From contig JAZNPQ010000109.1 in NCBI GenBank assembly GCA_045589735.1, positions 1 through 6,268 on the forward strand: 6,268 nucleotides of DNA, given 5' to 3'. How positions within the stretch are numbered: position 1 is the stretch's first letter; the number at the start of each line of letters is the position of its first letter. The stretch comes from RGIG3994 sp045589735 (GTDB lineage: Bacteria > Bacillota > Clostridia > Oscillospirales > CAG-272). This document shows, piece after piece, positions 1 to 6,002 of this stretch. Below the pieces are notes generated by a model. It made no database searches. It saw only the letters and a program-made list of their open reading frames with translations, and was not told the origin of the DNA. Position numbers and translations under genes: made by a program.

Positions 1-130
1 GGTGGGGGAGTTTCGCCGCTGCGGGGGCAACCAGCGCACGCGCGCTGAAGCAGCGGTCGCTTTTTGCAAAAAGCAACGCAAAAACCTTCAAATGCTTCGC
101 GCTTAACAGTTCGACAAATCAAAATTTGAA
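1..130 (-). repeat. Structured intergenic repeat, left copy (cut by window edge)
   Basis: Positions 86-130 are the reverse complement of 6003-6047 with only 3 differences in 45. Moving outward, similarity continues in patches: 11-29 resembles the complement of 6098-6118, and 2-10 (GTGGGGGAG) matches CTCCCCCAC at 6120-6128. Between these patches the sequence differs but stays self-complementary. There is a 16-nt perfect palindrome at 59-74, a 6-bp hairpin 32-37/42-47 with a 4-nt loop, and an outer 7-bp stem 16-22/50-56 enclosing it. The core is itself flanked by TTCAAAT and ATTTGAA. The copy starts 3 bases beyond the serA terminator and points away from serA, just as the right copy points away from its operon. 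No reading frame here looks like a real gene. The family is not one I recognise; it may be a dispersed non-coding repeat or a structured RNA/DNA element. Confidence 0.75.
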
Positions 131-132
131 CA

Positions 133-178
133 AATGAAAAGCAGGTCAAGCCGTTTTCGGTTTGACCTGCTTTTCATT
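133..178 (-). terminator. Intrinsic terminator of serC-serA, possibly bidirectional
   Basis: Positions 133-149 pair perfectly with 162-178 (17 bp). One G:T wobble (150/161) and three more pairs (151-153/158-160) follow, closed by a TTTT loop. On the minus strand the GC-rich part is followed by TTTTCATTTG, and it lies 7 bases past the serA stop codon. The outer stem is an A-tract facing a T-tract, so the structure also has a T-run when read rightward and could stop transcription from either side. Confidence 0.9.
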
Positions 179-184
179 ATTGTA

Positions 185-1348
185 TTAACCGATAACACGA
201 ACGCGGTTAACGCCTTTAATAGCGCCGAGCGCGTTTACGACGGTTGCGGGAACGTCTCCGTTTACGTCAACAATAGCGTATGCGTTGTCGCCACGAGCCT
301 GGTCGGTAAGGTTCTCAATATTGATTCCCTGTGCCGAGAACGTACCCGAAATCTTCGAAATCATATCCGGAACGTTGTCGTGGCAGAGACAAACTCTTGT
401 TCCGCCCGTGAAGGGAACTGATACGTTCGGGAAGTTTACACTGTTCTTGATATTTCCGAGACGGATGTACTCATCAAGCTCAAGAGCCGCCATAACTGCG
501 CAGTTGTCCTCGGATTCCTCGGTCGATGCGCCAAGGTGCGGAATTGCAACGACGCCGTCAACGCCTATGACATCAGGTGTCGGGAAGTCCGTTACGTATG
601 CAGAGATCTTACCCGAAGCGAGAGCTTCCTTAAGATCGTCGGAGTTAACAAGGTCTGCACGCGCAAGATTTATTATCTTGACGCCGTCCTTCATCATTGC
701 GATTGAGTCCTTGTTAATTATGTTCTTTGTGGAAGGAGTCGAGGGAATGTGAAGGGTTATGTAGTCTGCGTTTGCGAATATCTCATCGTAGGACGCTGCC
801 TTATTGACGTGATTGTCAATGTTCCAAGCCGCGTTTACCGAAAGATAGGGGTCGCATCCGAGAACCTTCATGCCGAGGTTCAGAGCCGCGTTAGCTACCA
901 TTCCGCCGATAGCACCGAGACCGACAACACCGAGAGTCTTGCCCTGAATCTCAGTTCCGCCGAAAGCGGATTTGCCCTTTTCAACAGCCTTAGCCGCATC
1001 GGGATTGCCCTCGAGTGTCTTAGCCCACTCAACACCTGCAGTTACCTTACGTGCCGCGAGGAAGAGAGCGCAGAGAGTCAGCTCTTTAACGCCGTTTGCG
1101 TTAGCACCGGGGGTATTGAAAACTACGATACCCTCTTTTGCGCAGCGCTCTGTCGGGATGTTGTTAACACCTGCGCCTGCACGTGCGATACAGAGAAGCT
1201 CTTTGTTAAATTCCATTTCGTGCATAACAGCGGAACGAACCATTATCGCCTCGGGAGCTTCGACCTCCTCGCCGATGTTATAGAGCTTTGCATCGAGCTT
1301 ATCCGTGCCGATTTTTGCGATTTTATTAAGAAGCTTTACGTTATACAT
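185..1348 (-). CDS. serA: D-3-phosphoglycerate dehydrogenase, short form with ACT domain
   Basis: This cytosolic enzyme oxidises 3-phosphoglycerate to 3-phosphohydroxypyruvate with NAD+, the first step of serine synthesis. The 387-aa protein has a split substrate-binding domain (about 1-95 and 275-310) around a Rossmann NAD domain with GLGAIGG at residues 143-149. Catalytic Arg is R230 (NLARADL) and catalytic His is H271 (HLGAST). A C-terminal ACT domain spans about residues 318-387 and is the usual serine-sensing module. The intervening ASB domain of long SerA forms is absent. The YVTDFP style of the segment at 251-256 is like Clostridia SerA proteins I remember. In the usual catalytic Glu region, this protein reads FPTPDV, so the acid may be D259. 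The ATG at 1348 is supported by TGAGGT at 1356-1361, 7 bases upstream. It lies 15 bases after serC, so it is cotranscribed, and it ends just before a strong terminator. Confidence 0.95.
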   Translation of the reverse strand: MYNVKLLNKIAKIGTDKLDAKLYNIGEEVEAPEAIMVRSAVMHEMEFNKELLCIARAGAGVNNIPTERCAKEGIVVFNTPGANANGVKELTLCALFLAARKVTAGVEWAKTLEGNPDAAKAVEKGKSAFGGTEIQGKTLGVVGLGAIGGMVANAALNLGMKVLGCDPYLSVNAAWNIDNHVNKAASYDEIFANADYITLHIPSTPSTKNIINKDSIAMMKDGVKIINLARADLVNSDDLKEALASGKISAYVTDFPTPDVIGVDGVVAIPHLGASTEESEDNCAVMAALELDEYIRLGNIKNSVNFPNVSVPFTGGTRVCLCHDNVPDMISKISGTFSAQGINIENLTDQARGDNAYAIVDVNGDVPATVVNALGAIKGVNRVRVIG

Positions 1349-1363
1349 TGTGTTTACCTCAAA

Positions 1364-2452
1364 TCAGTTTTTAGGATTCTTCTCTGCGAAGTCCTTCATA
1401 AATGCGACAAGAGCCTCAACGCCCTCATAAGGCATTGCGTTGTATATAGAAGCTCTCATACCGCCGACGGAGCGGTGACCCTTAAGGTTCTTAAGACCTG
1501 CCTTAGATGCTTCGGACGCGAACTTCTTGTCAAGGTCGGCGTCGCCTGTTACGAAGGTAACGTTCATCATAGAACGGCTCTCGGGCTTAACGGGAGCAAT
1601 GTAGTAATCCTGGCTGTCGAGATAATCGTAGAGAAGCTTTGCCTTCTTCTCGTTCATCTCCTTCATCTTCTCAAGACCGCCGATGGAAAGTATCCACTCG
1701 TATACGAGACCTGCCATGTAGATACACCAGCAGGGAGGCGTATTGTACATAGAATCGTTGTCAGCCATGATCTTCCAATCGAGCATTGTGGGACACTCGG
1801 GACGAACGTTTCCGAGAAGGTCCTCACGAACGATAACGAGAGTAAGACCTGCGGGAGCCATATTCTTCTGCGCGCCTGCGTAGATTACACCGAACTTCGA
1901 AACGTCAACAGGCTCGGAGATAATGCAGGACGACATATCGGCAACAAGCGGAATATCGCCTGTGTCGGGAATTTCGGGATATTTTGTGCCGTAAATAGTA
2001 TTGTTGTAGCAGATATGAACGTAGGATGCGTCCTTTCTGAAGCTGTCCTTGGTGGTATTCGGTACGTATGTAAAGTTGTCAGCCTTGCTTGATGCGGCCT
2101 CAACTACGTCACCGTACTTCTGAGCTTCCTTGAAGGCTTTGCCTGAGAACTGACCCGAAACGATGTAGTCAGCCTTGCCGCCCTCGGGAAGAAGGTTAAG
2201 AGGAACAGCCGCGAACTGCTGGGATGCGCCTCCCTGAAGGAAGAGAACCTTGTAGTTGTCGGGAATGTTCATGAGCTTGCGAAGGTCAGCCTCTGCTTTT
2301 TTGATAATTGCATCATAATCGGGAGATCGATGGCTCATCTCCATAACCGACATTCCCGATTCACCGTAGCAGACAAGATCAGCCGCCGCTTTTTCAAGTA
2401 CGGGAAGGGGCAGCATGGACGGGCCTGCTGAAAAGTTGTAAATTCTGTTCAT
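1364..2452 (-). CDS. serC: Phosphoserine aminotransferase
   Basis: This PLP enzyme converts 3-phosphohydroxypyruvate plus glutamate to O-phosphoserine and 2-oxoglutarate. It is the second step of serine synthesis and can also act in pyridoxal phosphate synthesis. The 362-aa length is normal for the family. The N-terminus reads YNFSAGPSMLP, followed by the substrate-binding H41-R42. QGGASQQF at 73-80 is the PLP-phosphate loop, D172 (ADMSS) should hold the pyridine nitrogen, and K196 (GAQKNMAPAG) is the PLP lysine. GHRSVGGMRASIYNAMP at 325-341 is the C-terminal substrate motif. The ATG at 2452 has GGAGGT at 2459-2464, 6 bases away. It is the first gene of a two-gene operon with serA. The phosphatase gene serB is not in the window, so phosphoserine must be dephosphorylated by a product encoded elsewhere. 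Confidence 0.96.
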   Translation of the reverse strand: MNRIYNFSAGPSMLPLPVLEKAAADLVCYGESGMSVMEMSHRSPDYDAIIKKAEADLRKLMNIPDNYKVLFLQGGASQQFAAVPLNLLPEGGKADYIVSGQFSGKAFKEAQKYGDVVEAASSKADNFTYVPNTTKDSFRKDASYVHICYNNTIYGTKYPEIPDTGDIPLVADMSSCIISEPVDVSKFGVIYAGAQKNMAPAGLTLVIVREDLLGNVRPECPTMLDWKIMADNDSMYNTPPCWCIYMAGLVYEWILSIGGLEKMKEMNEKKAKLLYDYLDSQDYYIAPVKPESRSMMNVTFVTGDADLDKKFASEASKAGLKNLKGHRSVGGMRASIYNAMPYEGVEALVAFMKDFAEKNPKN

Positions 2453-2458
2453 AATCGA

Positions 2459-2464
2459 ACCTCC
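2459..2464 (-). promoter_or_regulatory. serC ribosome binding site
   Basis: GGAGGT on the minus strand lies 6 bases before the serC ATG. It is a near-perfect match to the anti-Shine-Dalgarno and fixes the serC start. Confidence 0.9.
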
Positions 2465-2470
2465 AAAAAA

Positions 2471-2482
2471 TTAGTTTGCTAA
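2471..2482. promoter_or_regulatory. Candidate operator half-pair TTAGTTTGCTAA
   Basis: This short palindrome (TTAG, 4 bases, CTAA) lies about 12-23 bases downstream of the predicted serC start point. Read on the minus strand it is TTAGCAAACTAA, which matches the plus-strand TTAGCAGACTAA at 2604-2615 in 11 of 12 positions. A repressor site is possible, but chance matches are common in AT-rich DNA. Confidence 0.3.
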
Positions 2483-2500
2483 AAATATAACAATAAAAAA

Positions 2501-2529
2501 ATTATAAACCTATTTTGCAATTTAGTCAA
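2501..2529 (-). promoter_or_regulatory. Sigma-A promoter for serC-serA
   Basis: On the minus strand TTGACT (2529-2524) and TATAAT (2506-2501) are separated by exactly 17 bases. Transcription should begin near 2494, giving a leader of about 40 bases before serC. That is too short for a T-box or most riboswitches, so any serine-dependent control would be at the DNA level or through the ACT domain of SerA. Confidence 0.85.
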
Positions 2530-2577
2530 GGGCTTTTGAATAAATATTCTCTTTTTTACTAAAAATTTCTCCGAGTG

Positions 2578-2598
2578 AAACGCTTTTTGAGCGTTTTT
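2578..2598 (+). terminator. Weak terminator-like hairpin in the divergent spacer
   Basis: AAACGCT (2578-2584) pairs with AGCGTTT (2590-2596) around a 5-base loop, and two more T follow. It has the shape of a small rightward terminator, but no rightward gene precedes it. It sits between the serC and thyA promoters, so it may be a transcription insulator, a protein-binding site or a relic. The rest of the 277-bp spacer 2453-2729 holds the two promoters, the TTAG palindromes and AT-rich sequence without a gene. Confidence 0.35.
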
Positions 2599-2603
2599 AC
2601 ATA

Positions 2604-2615
2604 TTAGCAGACTAA
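2604..2615. promoter_or_regulatory. Candidate operator half-pair TTAGCAGACTAA
   Basis: This is the second TTAG-N4-CTAA palindrome, about 75 bp upstream of the serC -35 box and 55 bp upstream of the thyA -35 box. It is the inverted partner of 2471-2482, with centres 133 bp apart. A role in controlling either divergent promoter is inference only. Confidence 0.3.
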
Positions 2616-2670
2616 AATTCCGTATATTTTAAAATCTGTATCTTTTTCGGGATTTTTTTGTGATAAACAA

Positions 2671-2699
2671 TTTACATTTCAAACTCGTTGTGTTATAAT
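2671..2699 (+). promoter_or_regulatory. Strong extended -10 promoter for the thyA operon
   Basis: TTTACA (2671-2676) and a perfect TATAAT (2694-2699) are separated by 17 bases. A TG at 2691-2692 gives an extended -10. The start point should be near 2706, about 24 bases before the thyA ATG. This also shows that the in-frame ATG at 2688 lies inside the promoter and cannot be the start. Confidence 0.9.
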
Positions 2700-2718
2700 G
2701 TACCTATTAGATATATTC

Positions 2719-2724
2719 AGGAGG
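2719..2724 (+). promoter_or_regulatory. thyA ribosome binding site, decides the start
   Basis: A perfect AGGAGG lies 5 bases before ATG 2730. With the promoter at 2671-2699 it rules out the longer frame from 2688, whose 14 extra residues do not look like ThyA. Confidence 0.93.
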
Positions 2725-2729
2725 ATAAC

Positions 2730-3560
2730 ATGAGCTACGCAGACAAGGTTTTTATTGCAAATTGCCGCGACATTCTGGATAACGGATTTTCCGACGAGGC
2801 ACTTGACGTTCGTCCGCATTGGGAGGACGGCGCGCCCGCGCATACCATCAAAAAATTCGGTATCGTCAACCGCTACGACCTCAGAAAAGAATTTCCGATA
2901 CTGACGCTTCGCCGTACCGCGTTCAAGTCGTCTATCGACGAGCTTCTCTGGATATGGCAGAAGAAATCCAATCGCGTCTCGGAGCTTAAAACTCATATCT
3001 GGGACTCTTGGGCAGACGAGAACGGCACGATAGGTAAAGCGTACGGTTATCAGCTCGGCGTTAAGCATAAATATAAGGAAGGAATGTTTGACCAGGTCGA
3101 TCGCGTTATATACGACCTCAAGAACAATCCTCAGTCTCGCCGTATTATGACAAATATCTACGTTCATCAAGACCTTCACGAAATGGGGCTGTATCCGTGC
3201 GCGTACAGTATGACCTTCAACGTATCGGGAAATACGCTCAATACGATTTTAAATCAGCGTTCAAACGACTTTTTGACCGCAAATAACTGGAACGTCGTTC
3301 AGTATGCCGTTCTCACTAAAATGATGGCTCAGGTAGCGGGACTTGAGGCTGGTGAATTCGTTCACGTTATAGCCGACGCCCACATTTACGACAGACACGT
3401 CCCGATAGTCGAAAAAATACTCTCGCGCGAGCCGCTTCCCGCACCGAAGTTTATTATGAATCCCGACGTTAAGGATTTTTATAAATTTACGGTAGACGAT
3501 TTTGCGCTTGAGGGCTATGAATCCCATAAGCTTGAGGATAAGATTCCCGTTGCTATTTAA
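2730..3560 (+). CDS. thyA: Thymidylate synthase, divergent Clostridia-type
   Basis: This cytosolic enzyme methylates dUMP to dTMP using 5,10-methylene-THF as carbon and hydride donor, releasing dihydrofolate. The protein is 276 aa, slightly longer than E. coli ThyA (264). ELLWIW at 71-76 contains the conserved Glu, and WDSWADENG (91-99) and YGYQLG (105-110) match the family. R137/R138 bind phosphate and the nucleophile is C157 in YPCAYS. QRSNDF with R177 and D180 follows, N188 should contact the uracil, ADAHIYDRH holds H218 and Y220, and the C-terminus ends in the conserved PVAI. The residue after the nucleophile is Ala rather than the usual His, and the segment after D180 (LTANNWNV) replaces the common FLGLPFNI. 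It is first in an operon with a lipoprotein gene, folA and an aminotransferase gene. Confidence 0.94.
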   Translation: MSYADKVFIANCRDILDNGFSDEALDVRPHWEDGAPAHTIKKFGIVNRYDLRKEFPILTLRRTAFKSSIDELLWIWQKKSNRVSELKTHIWDSWADENGTIGKAYGYQLGVKHKYKEGMFDQVDRVIYDLKNNPQSRRIMTNIYVHQDLHEMGLYPCAYSMTFNVSGNTLNTILNQRSNDFLTANNWNVVQYAVLTKMMAQVAGLEAGEFVHVIADAHIYDRHVPIVEKILSREPLPAPKFIMNPDVKDFYKFTVDDFALEGYESHKLEDKIPVAI

Positions 3561-3581
3561 GCTGAATATGAGGTGTTTACA

Positions 3582-4133
3582 ATGAAACTAACAAAAATTA
3601 TCACATTCCTTCTAACTATCGGTATATTGCTTTGCTCTTGCACGTGTAAAGATGACCGAGAAACCGAGACCGAGAAAAGCTATATAGAATCGTGGAGCCC
3701 CGAAATAATAAGCTCAGACCCTTATAACGTTCAATATTTGGCTTCATTTGATAGCGTAAAAAGTCTTTATCGCACAATAAAATCGTCTCCTGACCAATAC
3801 AACAATAAAAAAATTAAAGTTTTTGGAACTGTTTTCAATTATTCCTCAATAAAATTAGTCGACATAACAGACTTATCGAAAATAAAAGATATTGATAAAA
3901 GCAGCCTTCATAGTAACAATCTTGGCGTTGCAGAACGCAACATGTTCGATTCTCAAACAGGACACGAAATTGAATTAAACATAAAAAGCGACGCGCAGTA
4001 CGCAGTCATAAGCACAGGAGACCTCGTTAAACTATACGGTACCTTGAGAATCGAAAGAAACAAGATCTATATTGACGATTGCACTTACAGTCTTGTTGCA
4101 ACACTCGAAGAAAGAATCGAAAAGTTCAAATAA
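3582..4133 (+). CDS. Small predicted lipoprotein with possible OB-fold domain
   Basis: Function is unknown. The 183-aa protein starts with MKLTK, a hydrophobic stretch at 6-17 and a lipobox-like LCSC that places the lipidated cysteine at C20. It should therefore be exported and anchored to the outer face of the membrane. An acidic, hydrophilic linker follows (23-32). Residues about 76-172 show strand-rich blocks (IKVFGTVFNY 78-87, HEIELNI 128-134, GDLVKLYGTL 146-155, KIYIDDCTY 161-169). The order fits a small beta barrel resembling the tRNA_anti-like/OB-fold group, but that is only by eye. ATG 3582 was chosen because GAGGTG ends 6 bases upstream; a GTG at 3573 would add three residues but overlaps that site. 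The gene lies 21 bases after thyA and is visibly more AT-rich than its neighbours, suggesting later insertion. Confidence 0.8.
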   Translation: MKLTKIITFLLTIGILLCSCTCKDDRETETEKSYIESWSPEIISSDPYNVQYLASFDSVKSLYRTIKSSPDQYNNKKIKVFGTVFNYSSIKLVDITDLSKIKDIDKSSLHSNNLGVAERNMFDSQTGHEIELNIKSDAQYAVISTGDLVKLYGTLRIERNKIYIDDCTYSLVATLEERIEKFK

Positions 4134-4143
4134 TAAAGAATAT

Positions 4144-4218
4144 ATGAGCCAGCGGGTTCTCCACGGTTACACACGGGAGGCTACGCGGCAAATAAATTTT
4201 GAAAGGTACAATCAATGA
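4144..4218 (+). CDS. Possible 24-aa leader peptide overlapping folA by ATGA
   Basis: An open frame from ATG 4144 runs to TGA 4216-4218 and overlaps the folA ATG (4215-4217) in an ATGA junction, the classic layout for translational coupling. The peptide would be MSQRVLHGYTREATRQINFE followed by RYNQ. It covers the GC-rich block at 4147-4189. There is no good Shine-Dalgarno before its ATG, and folA has its own site (GAAAGG 4201-4206), so this may be chance. The peptide resembles nothing I can name. Confidence 0.2.
   Translation: MSQRVLHGYTREATRQINFERYNQ
4147..4189. other. GC-rich block in an otherwise AT-rich spacer
   Basis: These 43 bases are about 67% G+C (29 of 43), while the flanking spacer and the lipoprotein gene are far more AT-rich. 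No strong hairpin or T-run is present, so it is not a terminator. It lies between the lipoprotein stop and the folA ribosome binding site. It could be the footprint of an insertion or a dispersed short repeat, or the remains of an older thyA-folA junction. Confidence 0.5.
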
Positions 4219-4718
4219 AAACAATAGTCGCAGTAGATAAAAAATGGGGAATCGGAAAGGCAAACGACCTGCTTTTCAGCATCCCCGAGGATATGAAGCA
4301 TTTCCGTGAGATAACGGCTGGAAAAACGGTCGTTATGGGACTTAATACGCTTCGTTCATTCCCCGGCGGAAAGCCACTTAAAAATCGAATAAATATAGTC
4401 CTCTCGAACGAGGACATAGAGCCGCAGGAAAGTCTTGTTATCTGTCGCTCAATGGAAGAGCTTCATGAAGAGCTGAAAAAATATACACCCGACGACCTGT
4501 ACGTTATCGGCGGCGGTATGATGTACCGTCAGATGTGTGACTATTGCTCCGAAGCGGAGATAACAAAGGTTGACGCTGACGGTGATGCAACCGTATTCTT
4601 TCCGAATCTTGATGAAAAAGAAAATTGGGAGTGCGTCAAGATTTCGGAACCGATAGTCACAAACGGATATACTATACGTTTCTGTACGTATAAAAACAAT
4701 GATATAAAGGAACTTTAA
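4215..4718 (+). CDS. folA: Dihydrofolate reductase
   Basis: This enzyme reduces dihydrofolate to tetrahydrofolate with NADPH, regenerating the cofactor oxidised by the ThyA encoded two genes upstream. The 167-aa length is typical of chromosomal DHFR. IVAVDKKWGIGK (4-15) leads into the Met20-loop region. The catalytic acid is D26 in IPEDMKHF, with F30 following at the usual pocket position. KTVVMGLNTLRSF (37-49) is the nucleotide-binding segment, with Leu in place of the common Arg of MGRKT. R58 in LKNRINIVLS should bind the glutamate tail of folate, and VIGGGMMY at 97-104 is the glycine-rich NADPH site. T117 in ITKVDADGD matches the conserved Thr. ATG 4215 has GAAAGG 8 bases upstream. The stop is 4 bases before the aminotransferase gene, so the two are cotranscribed. 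Confidence 0.95.
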   Translation: MKTIVAVDKKWGIGKANDLLFSIPEDMKHFREITAGKTVVMGLNTLRSFPGGKPLKNRINIVLSNEDIEPQESLVICRSMEELHEELKKYTPDDLYVIGGGMMYRQMCDYCSEAEITKVDADGDATVFFPNLDEKENWECVKISEPIVTNGYTIRFCTYKNNDIKEL

Positions 4719-4722
4719 AAAG

Positions 4723-5937
4723 ATGAACTACAATTTTTCAGATAAGCTCGCGGCACTGAAGCCGTCAGCAATTCGTGAGATATTCAAATCGCTCACAGAC
4801 CCGACTATAATCTCCTTCGCCGCGGGAAATCCCGCACCCGAATCCTTCCCCGTGGACGAGCTTGCAAAGCTTTCAGAGGACATTTTCAAAAATACATCGA
4901 CAACCGCGCTGCAATACGGTATGACAGACGGTTATCCGCCTCTCCGAGCCGCAGTTGCCGAGCGTCAGAAGAAGGTTTTCGGTATCGGTAAGTCGTTAGA
5001 TAACGGCGATAAATACAATGACACTACGGTCATCGTTTCGGGAGGTCAGCAGGGTATCGAGCTTGCGTGCAAGGCGTTCTGCAACGAGGGCGACACCGTA
5101 ATTTGTGAAAATCCCACATTTATCGGCGCACTTAACGCTTTCCGCTCAAACGGAGCGAACACTGTCGGTGTTGAGCTTCACGACGACGGCATCGACCCCG
5201 ACGAGCTTGAAGCCACTATAAAGGCAAATCCGAAAACAAAGCTTATATACCTCATTCCCACGTTCCAGAATCCCGCAGGTATCACAACGTCTTATGAAAA
5301 GCGCGTTAAGATATACGAGATCGCAAAGAAGTACGGTATTCCGATAATCGAAGATAACCCCTACGGTGAGCTTCGCTTTGCGGGTGAGGACATTCCCACA
5401 ATAAAGAGCTTTGACACGGAAGGTCTCGTTATATACTGCTCGACGTTCTCGAAAATACTGTCCGCAGGTATGCGTGTGGGCTTTGTGGTCGCTCCCGAGG
5501 AGATAGCAACTAAGCTTGTTATCGCGAAGCAGGTCGAGGACGTACATACCAATATGTTCTTCCAGATGCTCTGCCACAAATATATGACAGAGTGCGATAT
5601 CGACGCGCATATTGACGGTATCCGCGCGCTCTACCGCCGCAAATGCAATCTTATGACTCAAAGTCTTGAAAAATATCTGCCGAGCGAGATAAAATTCACG
5701 CGCCCCGAGGGAGGTCTTTTCCTCTGGTGTACACTTCCCGACGGTATAGATATGTCGGCGTTCGTAAAGAAAGCACTTGAGCATAAGGTCGCAGTCGTTC
5801 CGGGCGTCACATTTAACTGTGACACTAATGCCCCCTCAAATTGCTTCAGACTGAACTACTCAACACCGTCCGACGAACAGATAGTCGAAGGCTGCAAGAG
5901 ACTCGGCAAGGTAGCAAAAGAGGTTCTTGGAAAGTAA
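4723..5937 (+). CDS. PLP-dependent aminotransferase, class I/II (2-aminoadipate/aromatic type)
   Basis: This 404-aa cytosolic enzyme transfers an amino group between an amino acid and a 2-oxo acid; the exact substrate cannot be read from the sequence. It belongs to fold type I, in the group related to LysN, Aro8 and the catalytic domain of MocR regulators, but it has no N-terminal DNA-binding domain. FAAGNPAPESFP (32-43) is the substrate loop, LQYG (63-66) contains the conserved Tyr, and GGQQGIEL (107-114) binds the PLP phosphate. N183 in FQNPAG, D211 and Y214 in EDNPYG, K244 in STFSK (Schiff base) with R251, and R376 in CFRLNYS (carboxylate) are all present, so it should be active. Translation likely starts from AAGGA inside the end of folA (4707-4711). 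Its link to folate metabolism is only positional. Confidence 0.9.
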   Translation: MNYNFSDKLAALKPSAIREIFKSLTDPTIISFAAGNPAPESFPVDELAKLSEDIFKNTSTTALQYGMTDGYPPLRAAVAERQKKVFGIGKSLDNGDKYNDTTVIVSGGQQGIELACKAFCNEGDTVICENPTFIGALNAFRSNGANTVGVELHDDGIDPDELEATIKANPKTKLIYLIPTFQNPAGITTSYEKRVKIYEIAKKYGIPIIEDNPYGELRFAGEDIPTIKSFDTEGLVIYCSTFSKILSAGMRVGFVVAPEEIATKLVIAKQVEDVHTNMFFQMLCHKYMTECDIDAHIDGIRALYRRKCNLMTQSLEKYLPSEIKFTRPEGGLFLWCTLPDGIDMSAFVKKALEHKVAVVPGVTFNCDTNAPSNCFRLNYSTPSDEQIVEGCKRLGKVAKEVLGK

Positions 5938-5946
5938 TATTATACT

Positions 5947-5989
5947 AAGGAGCTGCTCTAAACACAAATTTGGGCAGCTTCTTGTTTTT
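5947..5989 (+). terminator. Intrinsic terminator of the thyA-folA operon
   Basis: Positions 5947-5958 pair with 5972-5983 as a 12-bp stem with two G:T wobbles and a 13-base loop. G and then TTTTT (5985-5989) follow. It lies 9 bases after the aminotransferase stop codon and reads rightward. Confidence 0.88.
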
Positions 5990-6002
5990 ATATGTTATAT
6001 GC

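Noticed and set aside
749..2092. 447-aa plus-strand open frame across serA and serC
   Set aside because: It lies antisense to two clearly recognised enzymes with intact motifs, spans their junction, and has no family-like sequence. It is a shadow frame caused by codon bias.
2453..2500. T-box or serine riboswitch in the serC leader
   Set aside because: The predicted leader is only about 40 bases and shows no antiterminator or terminator structure.
2688..2729. Longer thyA start at ATG 2688
   Set aside because: This ATG lies inside the promoter (-10 box at 2694-2699), so it would not be in the mRNA; AGGAGG sits just before ATG 2730.
4134..4214. Terminator between the lipoprotein gene and folA
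   Set aside because: Only weak, broken pairings (CTCC with GGAG) and no T-run after them, so read-through into folA is expected.
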